This document shows, in pieces, positions 16,993-24,898 of a DNA stretch of 40,798 bases. How positions within the stretch are numbered: position 1 is the stretch's first letter; each line of letters begins with the position of its first letter. The translations under genes and the position numbers were made by a program. The stretch is from assembly GCF_006569185.2 (NCBI RefSeq), contig NZ_VIGC02000043.1, positions 1 to 40,798 of the forward strand, written 5' to 3'. The DNA comes from Litorilinea aerophila. Its GTDB lineage: Bacteria > Chloroflexota > Anaerolineae > Caldilineales > Caldilineaceae. The notes under the pieces are model-generated. The model saw nothing but the letters and a program-made list of their open reading frames with translations, was not told the origin of the DNA and did no database searches.

Positions 16993-17423
16993 GTGGACAC
17001 GGACGCCCATCTGGCTGAACAGCGCACAGCATACGTCGCCAGCCTGGAGGAAGCCCTGCAGCAGATCCTGGGGCAACTGCGCCAGATGCCCCAGGTGGAG
17101 CGGGTGATCCTCTTCGGCTCCTATGCGGCCGGGCATCGGAATCTCTTCACCGACCTGGACCTGCTGGTGGTGATGGATTCCCGGCAGGACTTCTTGACCC
17201 GCAGCGCCCAGTTGCGCCAACGCCTCAAAGTTGATGTGGACCTGGATCTAGCTGAACGTTGGTTGGCCCAGGCAACTATTACATCCCCACTCGCTATCCC
17301 AACGGCCTTCCTGGCGGCATCCCAGCCGAAGTGTTCACCCAGGAAGCGGCGGCAGGCGCCGTGGCCCTGGCCCGGGAGGCGGTCACCTGGATCCGAGCGT
17401 TGCTCACCGGGAAGCCAGAATAA
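16993..17423 (+). pseudogene. MNT nucleotidyltransferase fused by deletion to HEPN tail
   Basis: From a GTG at 16993 the frame encodes a nucleotidyltransferase with RVILFGSYAAGHRNLFTDLDLLVVMD (GS-x10-DxD). After LKVDVDLDL it runs into AERWLAQA, the start of a HEPN protein. The following DNA in another frame (17277-17423) reads [20 protein letters not shown] and ends [16 protein letters not shown], a HEPN C-terminus of 48 residues. So the end of the nucleotidyltransferase and the HEPN core, with its catalytic motif, are deleted and the join is out of frame. The unshifted frame continues to 17451 without recognisable sequence. This is the second HEPN core lost within 700 bp. Confidence 0.75.
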
Positions 17424-17438
17424 CCTGGAGGTGGAGCC

Positions 17439-17960
17439 ATGCGGGCCCTGACTTACTGGAAAGCAATTATGATGGATCAGTCCAACTTCCTGGAAAGAGT
17501 GCTTGCGCTCCTGACCACCCATCACATTCGTTTCTGTGTAGTGGGCGGCCAGGCCGTCAACGCCTACGTGGAACCGGTGGTCAGCCTGGATCTGGACCTG
17601 GTCGTGGCAGTCGACCAGCTGGAAACGTTGGAGCGATTGCTGGCAGAGGAATTTACTGTCAGGCGCTTTCCACACAGCCTGAACGTCTCCCTTCAAGGTT
17701 CAGACTTGCGAGTTCAGATCCAGATGGATCCACGCTATGCGGATTTTCCCCAACGGGCCGCTCCCCAGGAAGTGCTTGGCCTGGTCCTGCCCGTGGCCAG
17801 CCTGGAGGACACCCTGCAGGGGAAAGTCTGGGCGGCGCTGGACCCGGAACGACGGGCCAGCAAACGGCAGAAAGATCTGGCGGACATTGCCCGGCTGCTG
17901 GAAGCCTACCCCCACCTGCAGCCCCTGGTTCCGGCCGAACTGCGCCAACGGCTGCTGTAG
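17439..17960 (+). CDS. Nucleotidyltransferase-like protein (AbiEii/DUF6036-like)
   Basis: A 173-residue protein whose fold pattern fits the nucleotidyltransferase superfamily used as toxins or antitoxins: RFCVVGGQAVNAYVEPVVSL with the paired Gly, then DLDLVVAVD supplying the two Asp residues, and near the C-terminus KVWAALDPERRASKRQKDLADIARLLEAYP, where the KRxKDxxDIxxL pattern is usual. The ATG at 17439 has CTGGAGGTGGAG upstream; internal ATGs at 17469 and 17472 are alternatives. It follows the broken MNT/HEPN remnant. No partner gene of the AbiEi type is visible. Substrate unknown. Confidence 0.7.
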   Translation: MRALTYWKAIMMDQSNFLERVLALLTTHHIRFCVVGGQAVNAYVEPVVSLDLDLVVAVDQLETLERLLAEEFTVRRFPHSLNVSLQGSDLRVQIQMDPRYADFPQRAAPQEVLGLVLPVASLEDTLQGKVWAALDPERRASKRQKDLADIARLLEAYPHLQPLVPAELRQRLL

Positions 17961-18095
17961 GCGTCAGGGCCGTCCCGGCGGGCGACGTGCCGGCGTACAG
18001 ACGGGGGCAGGGGCTGGCCCCCCTGGCGTTTCCTGAGGTAACCGTGGCCGTGGCGGCGGTCCTGGGGGACTAAGACCAAGGAAGTTCCGACATCT

Positions 18096-19106
18096 ATGGC
18101 CGAGATTGCCAATCCCCACGACAAGTTTTTCAAAGAGACGTTAAGCCAGCCCGGCGCGGCAGAGACCTTCATCCGCCATTTTTTGCCTGCCGCGGTGACC
18201 GAGCTGCTTGACCTGGATCAGCTTCAGCCGGTGAAGGACTCCTTCGTCGATGAAACGCTGCAAGAACACTTCTCCGACCTGATCTTCGAGGCGCCGCTGC
18301 AAGGGGAGGATACGCTTTTCGTGTGCGTGCTCTTCGAGCACAAGAGCCGCATCGACCCGCTGGTTGGGTTGCAGGTGTTGCGCTACATGGTGCAGGGCTG
18401 GGAGTCGATGCTGCGCCAGCGCGGGCGGATGCACCCGATTTTTCCGGTGGTGGTCTATCACGGCCCTGTGCGCTGGCGCATCGCCACCAACTTCCAGGTG
18501 CTGTTCGACCTGCCCGAAGCGCTGCGGCGCTACACACCGGAGTTTCACTACCATCTGAGCGACCTGTCCGCCTACAGCGACGAGGAGCTCAAGGCGACGG
18601 CCGTGTTGGCCGCGGGGCTGCTGACGCTCAAGTACATCTTCCGTCCCGAACTGCGCACCCACCTGCCGGAGGTGATTCGGCTGTGGTATACTTTGCATGA
18701 ACATACGTCAGGATTGGGATCTTTGGAGACGTTGCTGCGCTACATTACAGCAGCAGGGCGACATGTGACTGTGGAAGATGTGCGCCAGGCGCTGGAGATC
18801 GTGTTGCCTCAAGGAGGTGGACTGATGGGAACCATTGCCCAGGAATTGATTGAGCAGGGGTTGCAACAGGGACTGCAACAGGGACTGCAACAGGGACTGC
18901 AGCAGGGTGAGCAGCAGGGGCTACGTCAAGGGCTGCTCACCGGCATCCGGCTGGCCTTGAAGCTCAAGTTCGGCCTGGCCGGCGTCGCCTTGATGGCGGA
19001 GATCGCCCCCATCGAGGATGTGAACGTTCTGCAGACCATTGCCGACGCCATCGAGTTCGTCAACAGCCCGGAAGAGCTGCGTCAGCTCTACCCAAGGGCT
19101 GAATAG
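18096..19106 (+). CDS. Rpn-family PD-(D/E)XK nuclease/putative transposase
   Basis: Protein of 336 residues of the Rpn (recombination-promoting nuclease, transposase_31) family. The N-terminus NPHDKFFKETLSQPGAAETF is the family signature, and the nuclease core is seen as HFSDLIFEA, then LFVCVLFEHKSRIDPLVGLQVLRYM (E-x-K). The C-terminal part has a run of QQGL repeats (about 250-276), encoded by 12-bp DNA repeats, followed by a short LALKLKFGLAGVALMAEIAPI helix common to these proteins. Rpn proteins are DNA nucleases with RecA-independent recombination activity in E. coli. AAGGAAG lies before the ATG. It stands among TA remnants. Confidence 0.85.
   Translation: MAEIANPHDKFFKETLSQPGAAETFIRHFLPAAVTELLDLDQLQPVKDSFVDETLQEHFSDLIFEAPLQGEDTLFVCVLFEHKSRIDPLVGLQVLRYMVQGWESMLRQRGRMHPIFPVVVYHGPVRWRIATNFQVLFDLPEALRRYTPEFHYHLSDLSAYSDEELKATAVLAAGLLTLKYIFRPELRTHLPEVIRLWYTLHEHTSGLGSLETLLRYITAAGRHVTVEDVRQALEIVLPQGGGLMGTIAQELIEQGLQQGLQQGLQQGLQQGEQQGLRQGLLTGIRLALKLKFGLAGVALMAEIAPIEDVNVLQTIADAIEFVNSPEELRQLYPRAE
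18864..18923 (+). repeat. 12-bp tandem repeat in the Rpn gene
   Basis: The unit CAACAGGGACTG occurs three times perfectly (18864-18899), followed by two diverged units. Each encodes Gln-Gln-Gly-Leu. Because the unit is a multiple of three, copy-number change would lengthen or shorten the protein without breaking the frame. Confidence 0.85.
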
Positions 19107-19140
19107 CCTCCTGAAGGCGACAGGATAGGGAGCCCCCCCA

Positions 19141-19521
19141 ATGGCCACTGCCCGGAATATCCCGCCAGAGTCTCTCACCGCTTACCGCGCCACGGCCCGC
19201 CAACGCTGGGCCAGGGAGCAGGAGGAGCGGACCCGGCGATGGGAGGAAGCCTGGGGGCTGGCCCGACGGGCGGCCGCGCTGTTAAAAGAGCAGTTCGGCG
19301 CCACCCGGGTTGTCCTCTTCGGCTCCCTGGCCCACGGTCGCTGGTTCTCCCCCACCTCCGACGTGGACCTGGCCGCCTGGGGGCTGGCGCCAGCCGACTT
19401 CTTCACCGCCGTCGCCCGCCTGCAAGATTTGGCGCCTGGATTTGAGGTGGACCTGGTCATGGCCGAACGATGCCCGCCCCATTTGTGGCAGGTCATCGAG
19501 AAGGAAGGGATTTCCCTGTGA
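19141..19521 (+). CDS. Orphan MNT-type nucleotidyltransferase
   Basis: A 126-residue nucleotidyltransferase-domain protein with an N-terminal helical stretch (AREQEERTRRWEEAWGLARRAA) and the active-site motif VVLFGSLAHGRWFSPTSDVDLAAWG, plus a third acidic strand FEVDLVMAE. No HEPN partner is adjacent: the next gene is an O-antigen ligase 85 nt downstream. It is the fourth nucleotidyltransferase-like gene in the 16-20 kb cluster. AGGGAG precedes the ATG. It may be an antitoxin left without toxin, or act with a partner elsewhere. Confidence 0.75.
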   Translation: MATARNIPPESLTAYRATARQRWAREQEERTRRWEEAWGLARRAAALLKEQFGATRVVLFGSLAHGRWFSPTSDVDLAAWGLAPADFFTAVARLQDLAPGFEVDLVMAERCPPHLWQVIEKEGISL

Positions 19522-19605
19522 ATGAGCCTGGTCGACATCTGTGCCGAGGGGCACAGGGCCTGAAAATACAACCTGAATGGTCATCAACATAGAAGCTTGT
19601 ATCAG

Positions 19606-20931
19606 ATGCTAACGCGTTATTGGGATAGTACCTTTACAACGGAATTGGCTTTACTACTCTTCGCAGCGCCTGCCCTCTATTTTCCCGAGCTGTTTCCTGT
19701 ATGGGCCATCTACCTCAGCTTTGGATTTCTGGCATTGGGCTGGCTATGGCGTCGAATTCAATTAGGTTATTTTATACGTTACACCCCCATGGACTGGCCG
19801 CTCTTTCTGCTTATGGGGGTCATGTTACCCATATCTTTGTGGGCTTCGCCGCCGCCCTTAAGAGAAGAATTTTCCATCCCCCGTGCATACATCCTGATAT
19901 GGAATTTCTGCCTATTTTGGATCATCGCTGTCCATAGCCGGCGACGAGAAGAATTATTCTGGCTCAGTACTGCAGGCCTGGTCTTGAGTGGCTGTGCCAT
20001 CGCTGGCATCAGTTTGGTGAGCACCCAATGGTCCCGGAAGTTGCCCATTTTACAGTTCCTAATCAACCACATGCCTCCTCAACTCCTGCGCCTTCCAGGG
20101 GCGGAGGCGGGCATCAATGCCAACCAGGTTGGAGGGACACTGCTCTTTTTTACCCCTTTGCTAGGTGCATTGACCCTGTATCTGTTAGTACGACGACGAA
20201 ATTGGCACATTGGGCTCGTGACGGGGGCGCTCGCAATCACCCTGGGTATGCTCCTCCTCGCCACGCAATCACGGGCCAGCCTCTTGGGACTTGCCGTGGG
20301 GGTGGGGTTGATGCTCATTTTGGCCTTGCCCAGGGCTCGAGAAATCTTGTTGACGCTCCTCGCCGCCGGATTCATGGCCGCCCTTCTACTGCCCTGGGAA
20401 CAGCTCCAATCGCTGCTTGACGGCCCCTCTGCCGAAATCGTCAGCCCGGTGACAGGGACAGTCAGCCTGGCTGGCCGTATCGAAATTTGGAACCGGGCTC
20501 TCTATGGCATCCAGGATTTTGCCTTCACGGGTATGGGCTTGGGAACTTTTCGGCACATTGTCCATGTACTCTATCCACTCTTTCTCATTCCACCGGATAC
20601 CGATATCGCACATGCCCATAATTTTTTTCTGCAGACAGCATTGGACTTCGGTCTGCCCGGCCTGATCGCTGTGCTGGCGCTCTACTTAATTGCTCTGGGG
20701 ATCCTGTTCGGTCACTGGAATCATCCCCGGGGCCTACCTCGGGTATGGTCCATTGGGCTATTGGGTAGTCTGGTAGGGCAGGCAGTCTATAGCCAGTTGG
20801 ATGCCATAGCCATGGGCTCAAAACCGAACTTCGCCTGGTGGTATCTGTTGGCGCTGGTAGCGGGGTTAAGCGCATGGGAACTCAAAGAGGAGGAGAGGGG
20901 GACGCAGATGAACACAGAGAAACGAGGATAA
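19606..20931 (+). CDS. O-antigen ligase/polymerase family membrane protein (Wzy_C)
   Basis: Polytopic membrane protein of 441 residues, likely a ligase or polymerase of surface glycans. About ten hydrophobic segments are visible, beginning ALLLFAAPALYFPELFPVW. The conserved Wzy_C part includes ATQSRASLLGLAVGVGL and the loop motif MGLGTFRHIVH ... HAHNFFLQTALDFGLPGLIAV. The ATG at 19606 is chosen over TTG 19597. The last residues (GTQMNTEKRG) are read from dispersed repeat sequence GACGCAGATGAACACAGAG, so the native 3' end has been replaced or trimmed by a repeat. It starts the glycan island and is the only plus-strand gene in it. Confidence 0.85.
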   Translation: MLTRYWDSTFTTELALLLFAAPALYFPELFPVWAIYLSFGFLALGWLWRRIQLGYFIRYTPMDWPLFLLMGVMLPISLWASPPPLREEFSIPRAYILIWNFCLFWIIAVHSRRREELFWLSTAGLVLSGCAIAGISLVSTQWSRKLPILQFLINHMPPQLLRLPGAEAGINANQVGGTLLFFTPLLGALTLYLLVRRRNWHIGLVTGALAITLGMLLLATQSRASLLGLAVGVGLMLILALPRAREILLTLLAAGFMAALLLPWEQLQSLLDGPSAEIVSPVTGTVSLAGRIEIWNRALYGIQDFAFTGMGLGTFRHIVHVLYPLFLIPPDTDIAHAHNFFLQTALDFGLPGLIAVLALYLIALGILFGHWNHPRGLPRVWSIGLLGSLVGQAVYSQLDAIAMGSKPNFAWWYLLALVAGLSAWELKEEERGTQMNTEKRG

Positions 20932-21080
20932 AAATCTGCGTGCGAAGCCTGCGTTCATCTGCGTTCATCTGCGTTCTCAAAATTTGGACGCTGATTTACG
21001 CAGAAAAACGCAGATCAAAATCAAAAATTCAAAATCTGTGTACGCAGTCAGCGTACATCTGCGTCCCAATAATGGCTCTA
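20932..21080. repeat. ATCTGCGT-type dispersed repeat tract
   Basis: Repeated words such as GCGTTCATCTGCGT, GGACGCTGATTTACGCAG and AAAACGCAGATCAAAATC fill this gap between convergent genes. Similar tracts occur at about 23195-23326, 23935-24180 and 25486-25710. No coding sequence is recognised. Confidence 0.7.
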
Positions 21081-21197
21081 CTGCAAAAAGGTCAAATGAG
21101 GACGCTGACCCACGCAGATGAACGCTGATTCGGGCGATTCTCTCCTGCGTTTCTTTGCGCCTTTGCGCCCTTGCGTTCAAAAATGCCCTTTTTGCAG
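21081..21197. mobile_element. MITE-like element, copy 1
   Basis: A 117-bp element with 14-bp terminal inverted repeats: CTGCAAAAAGGTCA at the left and TGCCCTTTTTGCAG at the right (13 of 14 match). The interior contains CACGCAGATGAACGCTGATT and TTTGCGCCTTTGCGCCCTTGCG. Related copies lie at 23327-23452 (same orientation), 40078-40203 and 40609-40706 (opposite orientation). It has no coding capacity. Confidence 0.6.
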
Positions 21198-21222
21198 GGA
21201 AGTCAATAATCTGACGTGTCGC

Positions 21223-23163
21223 TCACTCCGCCGCAGTGACCTGAATGCGATACTCAGGGACCAGGTGGCCCAATAGCTCCCGGACAGCCTGGGCATCGTC
21301 CCGCCGAGTTGCCTCCTCCAGGAGGGCCAACTCCTCATCCAGGCGGTAGGGCACGAAACCGCTGGCATTGGCCGCGATGAAGATGCTGGCGTGGGCCGTA
21401 CGCCGGTACTCCTCTCCCTCGATGAAGAGCTCCTCGAAGAGCTTTTCGCCGGGACGCAGCCCCACGAATTGGATGTCGATGTCCTCCCCCAAACGCAAAC
21501 CAGAGAGGCGGATCAGATCCCGGGCAAGATCCACGATCTTTACCGGATTCCCCATGTCCAGGACGAAAATCTCGCCTCCCTTCCCCAGAACAGAGGCCTG
21601 GAGGACCAGCTGCACGGCCTCGGGAATGGTCATAAAATAACGTCGCACATCCGGATGGGTTACCGTAATGGGGCCTCCCTGTTCGATCTGCTTCCGGAAG
21701 GTAAGCAACACACTTCCCCGGCTCCCCAATACATTGCCAAAGCGTGTGGCCACGTAAGCCCGGCCACTTTTTAGAGCTGCATGCAATACCACCAACTCTG
21801 CAGCCCGTTTGCTGGCCCCCATCACATTGGTAGGGTTGACCGCCTTATCGGTAGAGATAAGCACAAAACGTTCCACATCTGCGGCCAGGGAAGCCCGCAC
21901 CACGTTACGAGTCCCCAGGACGTTATTGGTGGCTGCCTCTACAGGGTTGGCTTCCATCAAAGGGACGTGTTTGTGGGCTGCGGCATGAAAGACAACTTCA
22001 GGTCGATAGCGCTGAAAAATAGCCTCCATACGGGTGGGAAAGCGAATATCCCCGATCACCGCGTGCAACCGCGGAGCATCATCCCCTCGGCGTGCCAGGG
22101 CCTGTAGCTCATTGTGAATTTCAAAGATGCTGTTCTCACCATGGCCCAAAAGAATCAGCTCAGCAGGAGCGCAACGCCAGATCTGACGACATAACTCACT
22201 GCCGATGGATCCCCCGGCGCCGGTAACCAGCACCCGACGGCCGTGAAGCATCTGGGATACAGATTGAATGTCTGTCTGCACGGGTTCCCGACGCAGTAGA
22301 TCGGTAATTTCCACATTGCGTATGTGGGTCGCCCGAACGCGGCCATCCAGCAGTTCGTGAATACCGGGCAAAATTTGAGTCCGCAGACCCACATCTTCAC
22401 AGATCTGGACAATTTCCCGGATCTCCTTACCCGGGGCAGTGGGCATTGCGATAATGATACGACGCAACTTATACTCGCGGGCCACCTGGGGGATATCCTG
22501 TCGCGCGCCCAGGACCGGCACATTGTGGATGCGGACATCATGCTTGCCCAGGTCGTCATCGAAAAAACAGACCGGCTCCATGCCTAATCGGGGGTTCTGC
22601 TTCATCTCGCGCACCAGCATCGCCCCTGCATCTCCAGCGCCCATAATACCAACCCGCTCCACAGGACCGTTCTTTTCGGCACGCAGTGCCCGAGCCGCCA
22701 AACGAACACTGAACCGGGTTCCGCCTACTAAAACCAAGACCAACAGCCCGTCAATGATCGCCACCGAACGGGGAAAGTTCCATAAGGGAAACCTGGTGCG
22801 CGCGATCCAGGGCTGATGGGAAAGGAGAACGAGACCGAAAAGTAGGACACTGGAGATCAAGACGGCCAGGGCAATACGATCCAGCTCTTCGATGCTGGCA
22901 TAACGCCAATATCTTCGATAGAGTCCCAAATGATAAAAGGCTGCCACTCGAATGATCAGGGCCAGGACGGTGTAGACAAAGAGCCCAGCCGCATAGGCAG
23001 ACCAAACATTGAACCAGCCGGTGGGGGTCACGGTGAGTCCATCGGTCCGTAACCAGAAAGCCAGCCAGGGAGTGAATGAGAGCATGGCCAGATCCAGGCC
23101 TAAAAAGTGACGATTGCGCAGAGAAAGGAGTGACCGTGGGCTGTGACGAAGTAGCTGAATCAT
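21223..23163 (-). CDS. Membrane-anchored NDP-sugar 4,6-dehydratase (WbpM/PglF/CapD-like)
   Basis: Inverting-or-retaining UDP-GlcNAc 4,6-dehydratase family, first step toward amino-6-deoxy sugars such as QuiNAc or bacillosamine. The ATG at 23163 gives 646 residues, normal for this class; frames upstream are repeat-derived. Four membrane helices fill about 10-150. A first Rossmann-like domain (RVGIMGAGDAGAMLVREM) precedes the catalytic SDR domain, with VLVTGAGGSIGSELCRQIW, AAHKHVPLMEANPVEA, the catalytic triad region STDKAVNPTNVMGASKR and TRFGNVLGSRGSV. The SDK-type active site in place of SYK is usual for WbpM/PglF. It is alone on its strand between repeat tracts and may pair functionally with the DegT aminotransferases further along. 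Confidence 0.92.
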   Translation of the reverse strand: MIQLLRHSPRSLLSLRNRHFLGLDLAMLSFTPWLAFWLRTDGLTVTPTGWFNVWSAYAAGLFVYTVLALIIRVAAFYHLGLYRRYWRYASIEELDRIALAVLISSVLLFGLVLLSHQPWIARTRFPLWNFPRSVAIIDGLLVLVLVGGTRFSVRLAARALRAEKNGPVERVGIMGAGDAGAMLVREMKQNPRLGMEPVCFFDDDLGKHDVRIHNVPVLGARQDIPQVAREYKLRRIIIAMPTAPGKEIREIVQICEDVGLRTQILPGIHELLDGRVRATHIRNVEITDLLRREPVQTDIQSVSQMLHGRRVLVTGAGGSIGSELCRQIWRCAPAELILLGHGENSIFEIHNELQALARRGDDAPRLHAVIGDIRFPTRMEAIFQRYRPEVVFHAAAHKHVPLMEANPVEAATNNVLGTRNVVRASLAADVERFVLISTDKAVNPTNVMGASKRAAELVVLHAALKSGRAYVATRFGNVLGSRGSVLLTFRKQIEQGGPITVTHPDVRRYFMTIPEAVQLVLQASVLGKGGEIFVLDMGNPVKIVDLARDLIRLSGLRLGEDIDIQFVGLRPGEKLFEELFIEGEEYRRTAHASIFIAANASGFVPYRLDEELALLEEATRRDDAQAVRELLGHLVPEYRIQVTAAE

Positions 23164-23326
23164 AGATATCCTAAACCTGATTTTCTCCTGGAAAATGGTT
23201 GTTGGACGCTGATGACGTGGAAAAACGCAGATCGAAATCAGAAAATCTGCGTGCGCAGCCTGCGTCCATCTGTGTGCCAGAAAGTTTGGACGCTGATACA
23301 CGCTGAAAAACGCAGATCAGACTCCG

Positions 23327-23452
23327 CTGCAGAAAGGTCAAATTTGGACGCTGGCCCACGCAGATGAACGCTGATTAGAGCAATTCTCTCCTGTGTTTCC
23401 CTGCGGCTTTGCGCCCTCTGCGCCTTTGCGTTGAAAAATGCCCTTTTTGCAG
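23327..23452. mobile_element. MITE-like element, copy 2
   Basis: 126-bp relative of the element at 21081. Terminal repeats CTGCAGAAAGGTCA (23327-23340) and TGCCCTTTTTGCAG (23439-23452); similarity of the two ends extends outward to GACTCC/GGAGTC (23320-23459). Interior as in copy 1, including AACGCTGATTAGAGCAATTCTC. It lies in the intergenic space upstream of the dehydratase gene, between further CAGATC repeats. Confidence 0.6.
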
Positions 23453-23499
23453 AGGAGTCAGATCAAAATCAAAAAATCTGCGTATCTCCCTTCTCTCAA

Positions 23500-23905
23500 C
23501 GTCCTACCCAAGAGAGACCGCCTTTGCGGGCATTGTCGTAGGCTTTCCGTTTCACCTGTGGTGTCGACCCAAAGTTGAGCAGCAGCCTACCTCATACCGG
23601 GTCGCCTTCAGATAGTTCAATAACTGGGCCTCGTGTTCCGCGGCCAGGGTACGCACCGCCTTGAGCTCCACGATGACTGCGTCCTCCACCAGCAGAACTG
23701 CCGCGTACTCCCCGACCACCTGTCCGGCATAATACACCTGGATGGGCGCCTGGGACACAACGGCCAGCCCCGCCTTCCTCAGCTCCAGCCCCAACGCGTT
23801 CTCGTAGACCTTCTCCAGGAAGCCGTAGCCCAGGGTGTTGTAGACCTGGTCGAACGCCCTCAAGCTCCGGTCCGTGAGCGCCTGGTGCTTGTACGGCCCG
23901 CCCAT
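23500..23905 (-). pseudogene. GxxExxY protein, frameshifted near its end
   Basis: Small protein of the GxxExxY family (PD-(D/E)XK-like). From ATG 23905, with GAGAGGAACGGG upstream, it reads GGPYKHQALTDRSLRAFDQV, then the namesake motif GYGFLEKVYENAL, then VGEYAAVLLVEDAVIVELKAV and LLNYLKATRYEVG. The frame then goes to CCSTLGRHHR and stops at 23552. A shift of one base at about 23585 would restore the family ending LLLNFGSTPQVKRKAY and read on to a stop near 23500. The conserved core is intact, so the shortened protein (118 residues) might still be made. A sequencing error is also possible. Confidence 0.7.
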
Positions 23906-23934
23906 CCCGTTCCTCTCATATTTGAATACGACCG

Positions 23935-24199
23935 TAGAGATACCCAGAGTAACGCAGATTAGAGAAAAAAATCTGCATCCAAGAAAATTGGGACGCAGAT
24001 ACACACAGAAAAACGCAGATCAGAGCAAAAAATCTACTCTATCAATCTCACCGCAAAGACGCAAAGAGCGCAAAGAAAAGAAGGAATCTGCTCTATAAAT
24101 CCAACGCAAAGATGCCAAGAAATCTGTGTGCGAAGCCTGCGTTCATCTGCGTTCCGATTTTTATTCCTCAGGGTGCACAGCGTTCATGAAGTCTGCGTC
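23935..24199. repeat. Dispersed CAGAT / CGCAAAGACGCAAAG repeat tract
   Basis: Filled with words such as GTAACGCAGATTAGAG, CACCGCAAAGACGCAAAGAGCGCAAAG and GTGCGAAGCCTGCGTTCATCTGCGTTCC. The second half (about 24060-24170) resembles 25565-25700, which sits the same distance before the second DegT fragment. No gene is seen. Confidence 0.65.
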
Positions 24200-24538
24200 C
24201 TAACCGTTTTTTATCTGCCTCCGAATCACCTCCACCACCCGCCTCTGGTCTGCGTCCGCCATAGCTGTGCCGGAGGGGAGACAGAGGCCCCGTTCGAACA
24301 AGTCCTCGGCCACGCCGCTGCCCACGTACTCGCAGTCCCGGAAGACGGGCTGCAGGTGCATGGGCTTCCACACGGGGCGAGACTCGATGTTCGCCGCCTC
24401 CAGGGCCAGGCGGATCTCCTCCCGGGTGGCGCCGAACCGCGCCGGGTCCACGGTGATGACCGTGAGCCAGCGGTTGCTGCGTCCCCAGGGGGCTTCGCGC
24501 CCAACCGGCTCCCGGAAGTCGATACCTGGCGCTTCATC
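24200..24538 (-). pseudogene. DegT/DnrJ aminotransferase C-terminal fragment, copy 1
   Basis: Only about the last 110 residues of a PLP-dependent sugar aminotransferase (normally about 380) remain: APWGRSNRWLTVITVDPARF, then EEIRLALEAANIESRPVWKP, MHLQPVFRDCEYVG, and GLCLPSGTAMADADQRRVVEVI. The PLP-lysine domain is absent, so it cannot be active alone. A near-identical fragment lies exactly 1500 bp further at 25700-26028; about 5 of 88 shared residues differ. TumE begins just beyond the fragment's broken end. Confidence 0.85.
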
Positions 24539-24544
24539 CGACCA

Positions 24545-24898
24545 TCAGATAAGATTATTATCCAGAAGAATCTGTTCAACTTCAGCCAGGAATTGGTGGA
24601 TCGGTCGGGATGACATGCCTTCTGGCGTTGGCTCATGATGGTCAGGTTGTTCAAAAGGATGCCGATGCCACACACCATGTTCTCGATCCCGCCCATAGAG
24701 ACGTCCTGTTGGACCAATCAAGGCCAGACTCAAACGGCCACTTCGTTCACTCAGGAAAACCTGCACGAATAGATCGGGCGTGAGAGACAAACGCACAGTA
24801 ACCGTCGCATTGGTTCGTTCCGCCACGTTGAGAGCACGTACAAACCAAATCTGCTCCTGTGCCTCTTGGGCCTCGGCGAGAAGCTCTTCAATTCTCAT
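24545..24898 (-). CDS. tumE: TumE-like toxin (DUF6516)
   Basis: Protein of 117 residues from ATG 24898 (an in-frame GTG/ATG codon at 24913 is an alternative start). The pattern fits the TumE toxin family: a beta strand with FVQVFLSERSGRLSLALIG, GRLYGRDREHGVWHRHPFEQPDHHEPTP, and a C-terminal helix FLAEVEQILLDN. The HWHRHPF-like block is the most characteristic part. It overlaps the upstream partner gene by a few bases (start 24898, partner stop 24888), consistent with a TumA/TumE operon. Known members are tied to bacterial toxin-antitoxin stabilisation; biochemical activity is not deducible here. Confidence 0.7.
   Translation of the reverse strand: MRIEELLAEAQEAQEQIWFVRALNVAERTNATVTVRLSLTPDLFVQVFLSERSGRLSLALIGPTGRLYGRDREHGVWHRHPFEQPDHHEPTPEGMSSRPIHQFLAEVEQILLDNNLI

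Noticed and set aside
20932-21222. Regularly spaced GCGTTCATCTGCGT words considered as a CRISPR array
   Set aside because: Unit spacing is irregular, there are no unique spacers of constant length, and no cas genes are present. They are dispersed repeats.
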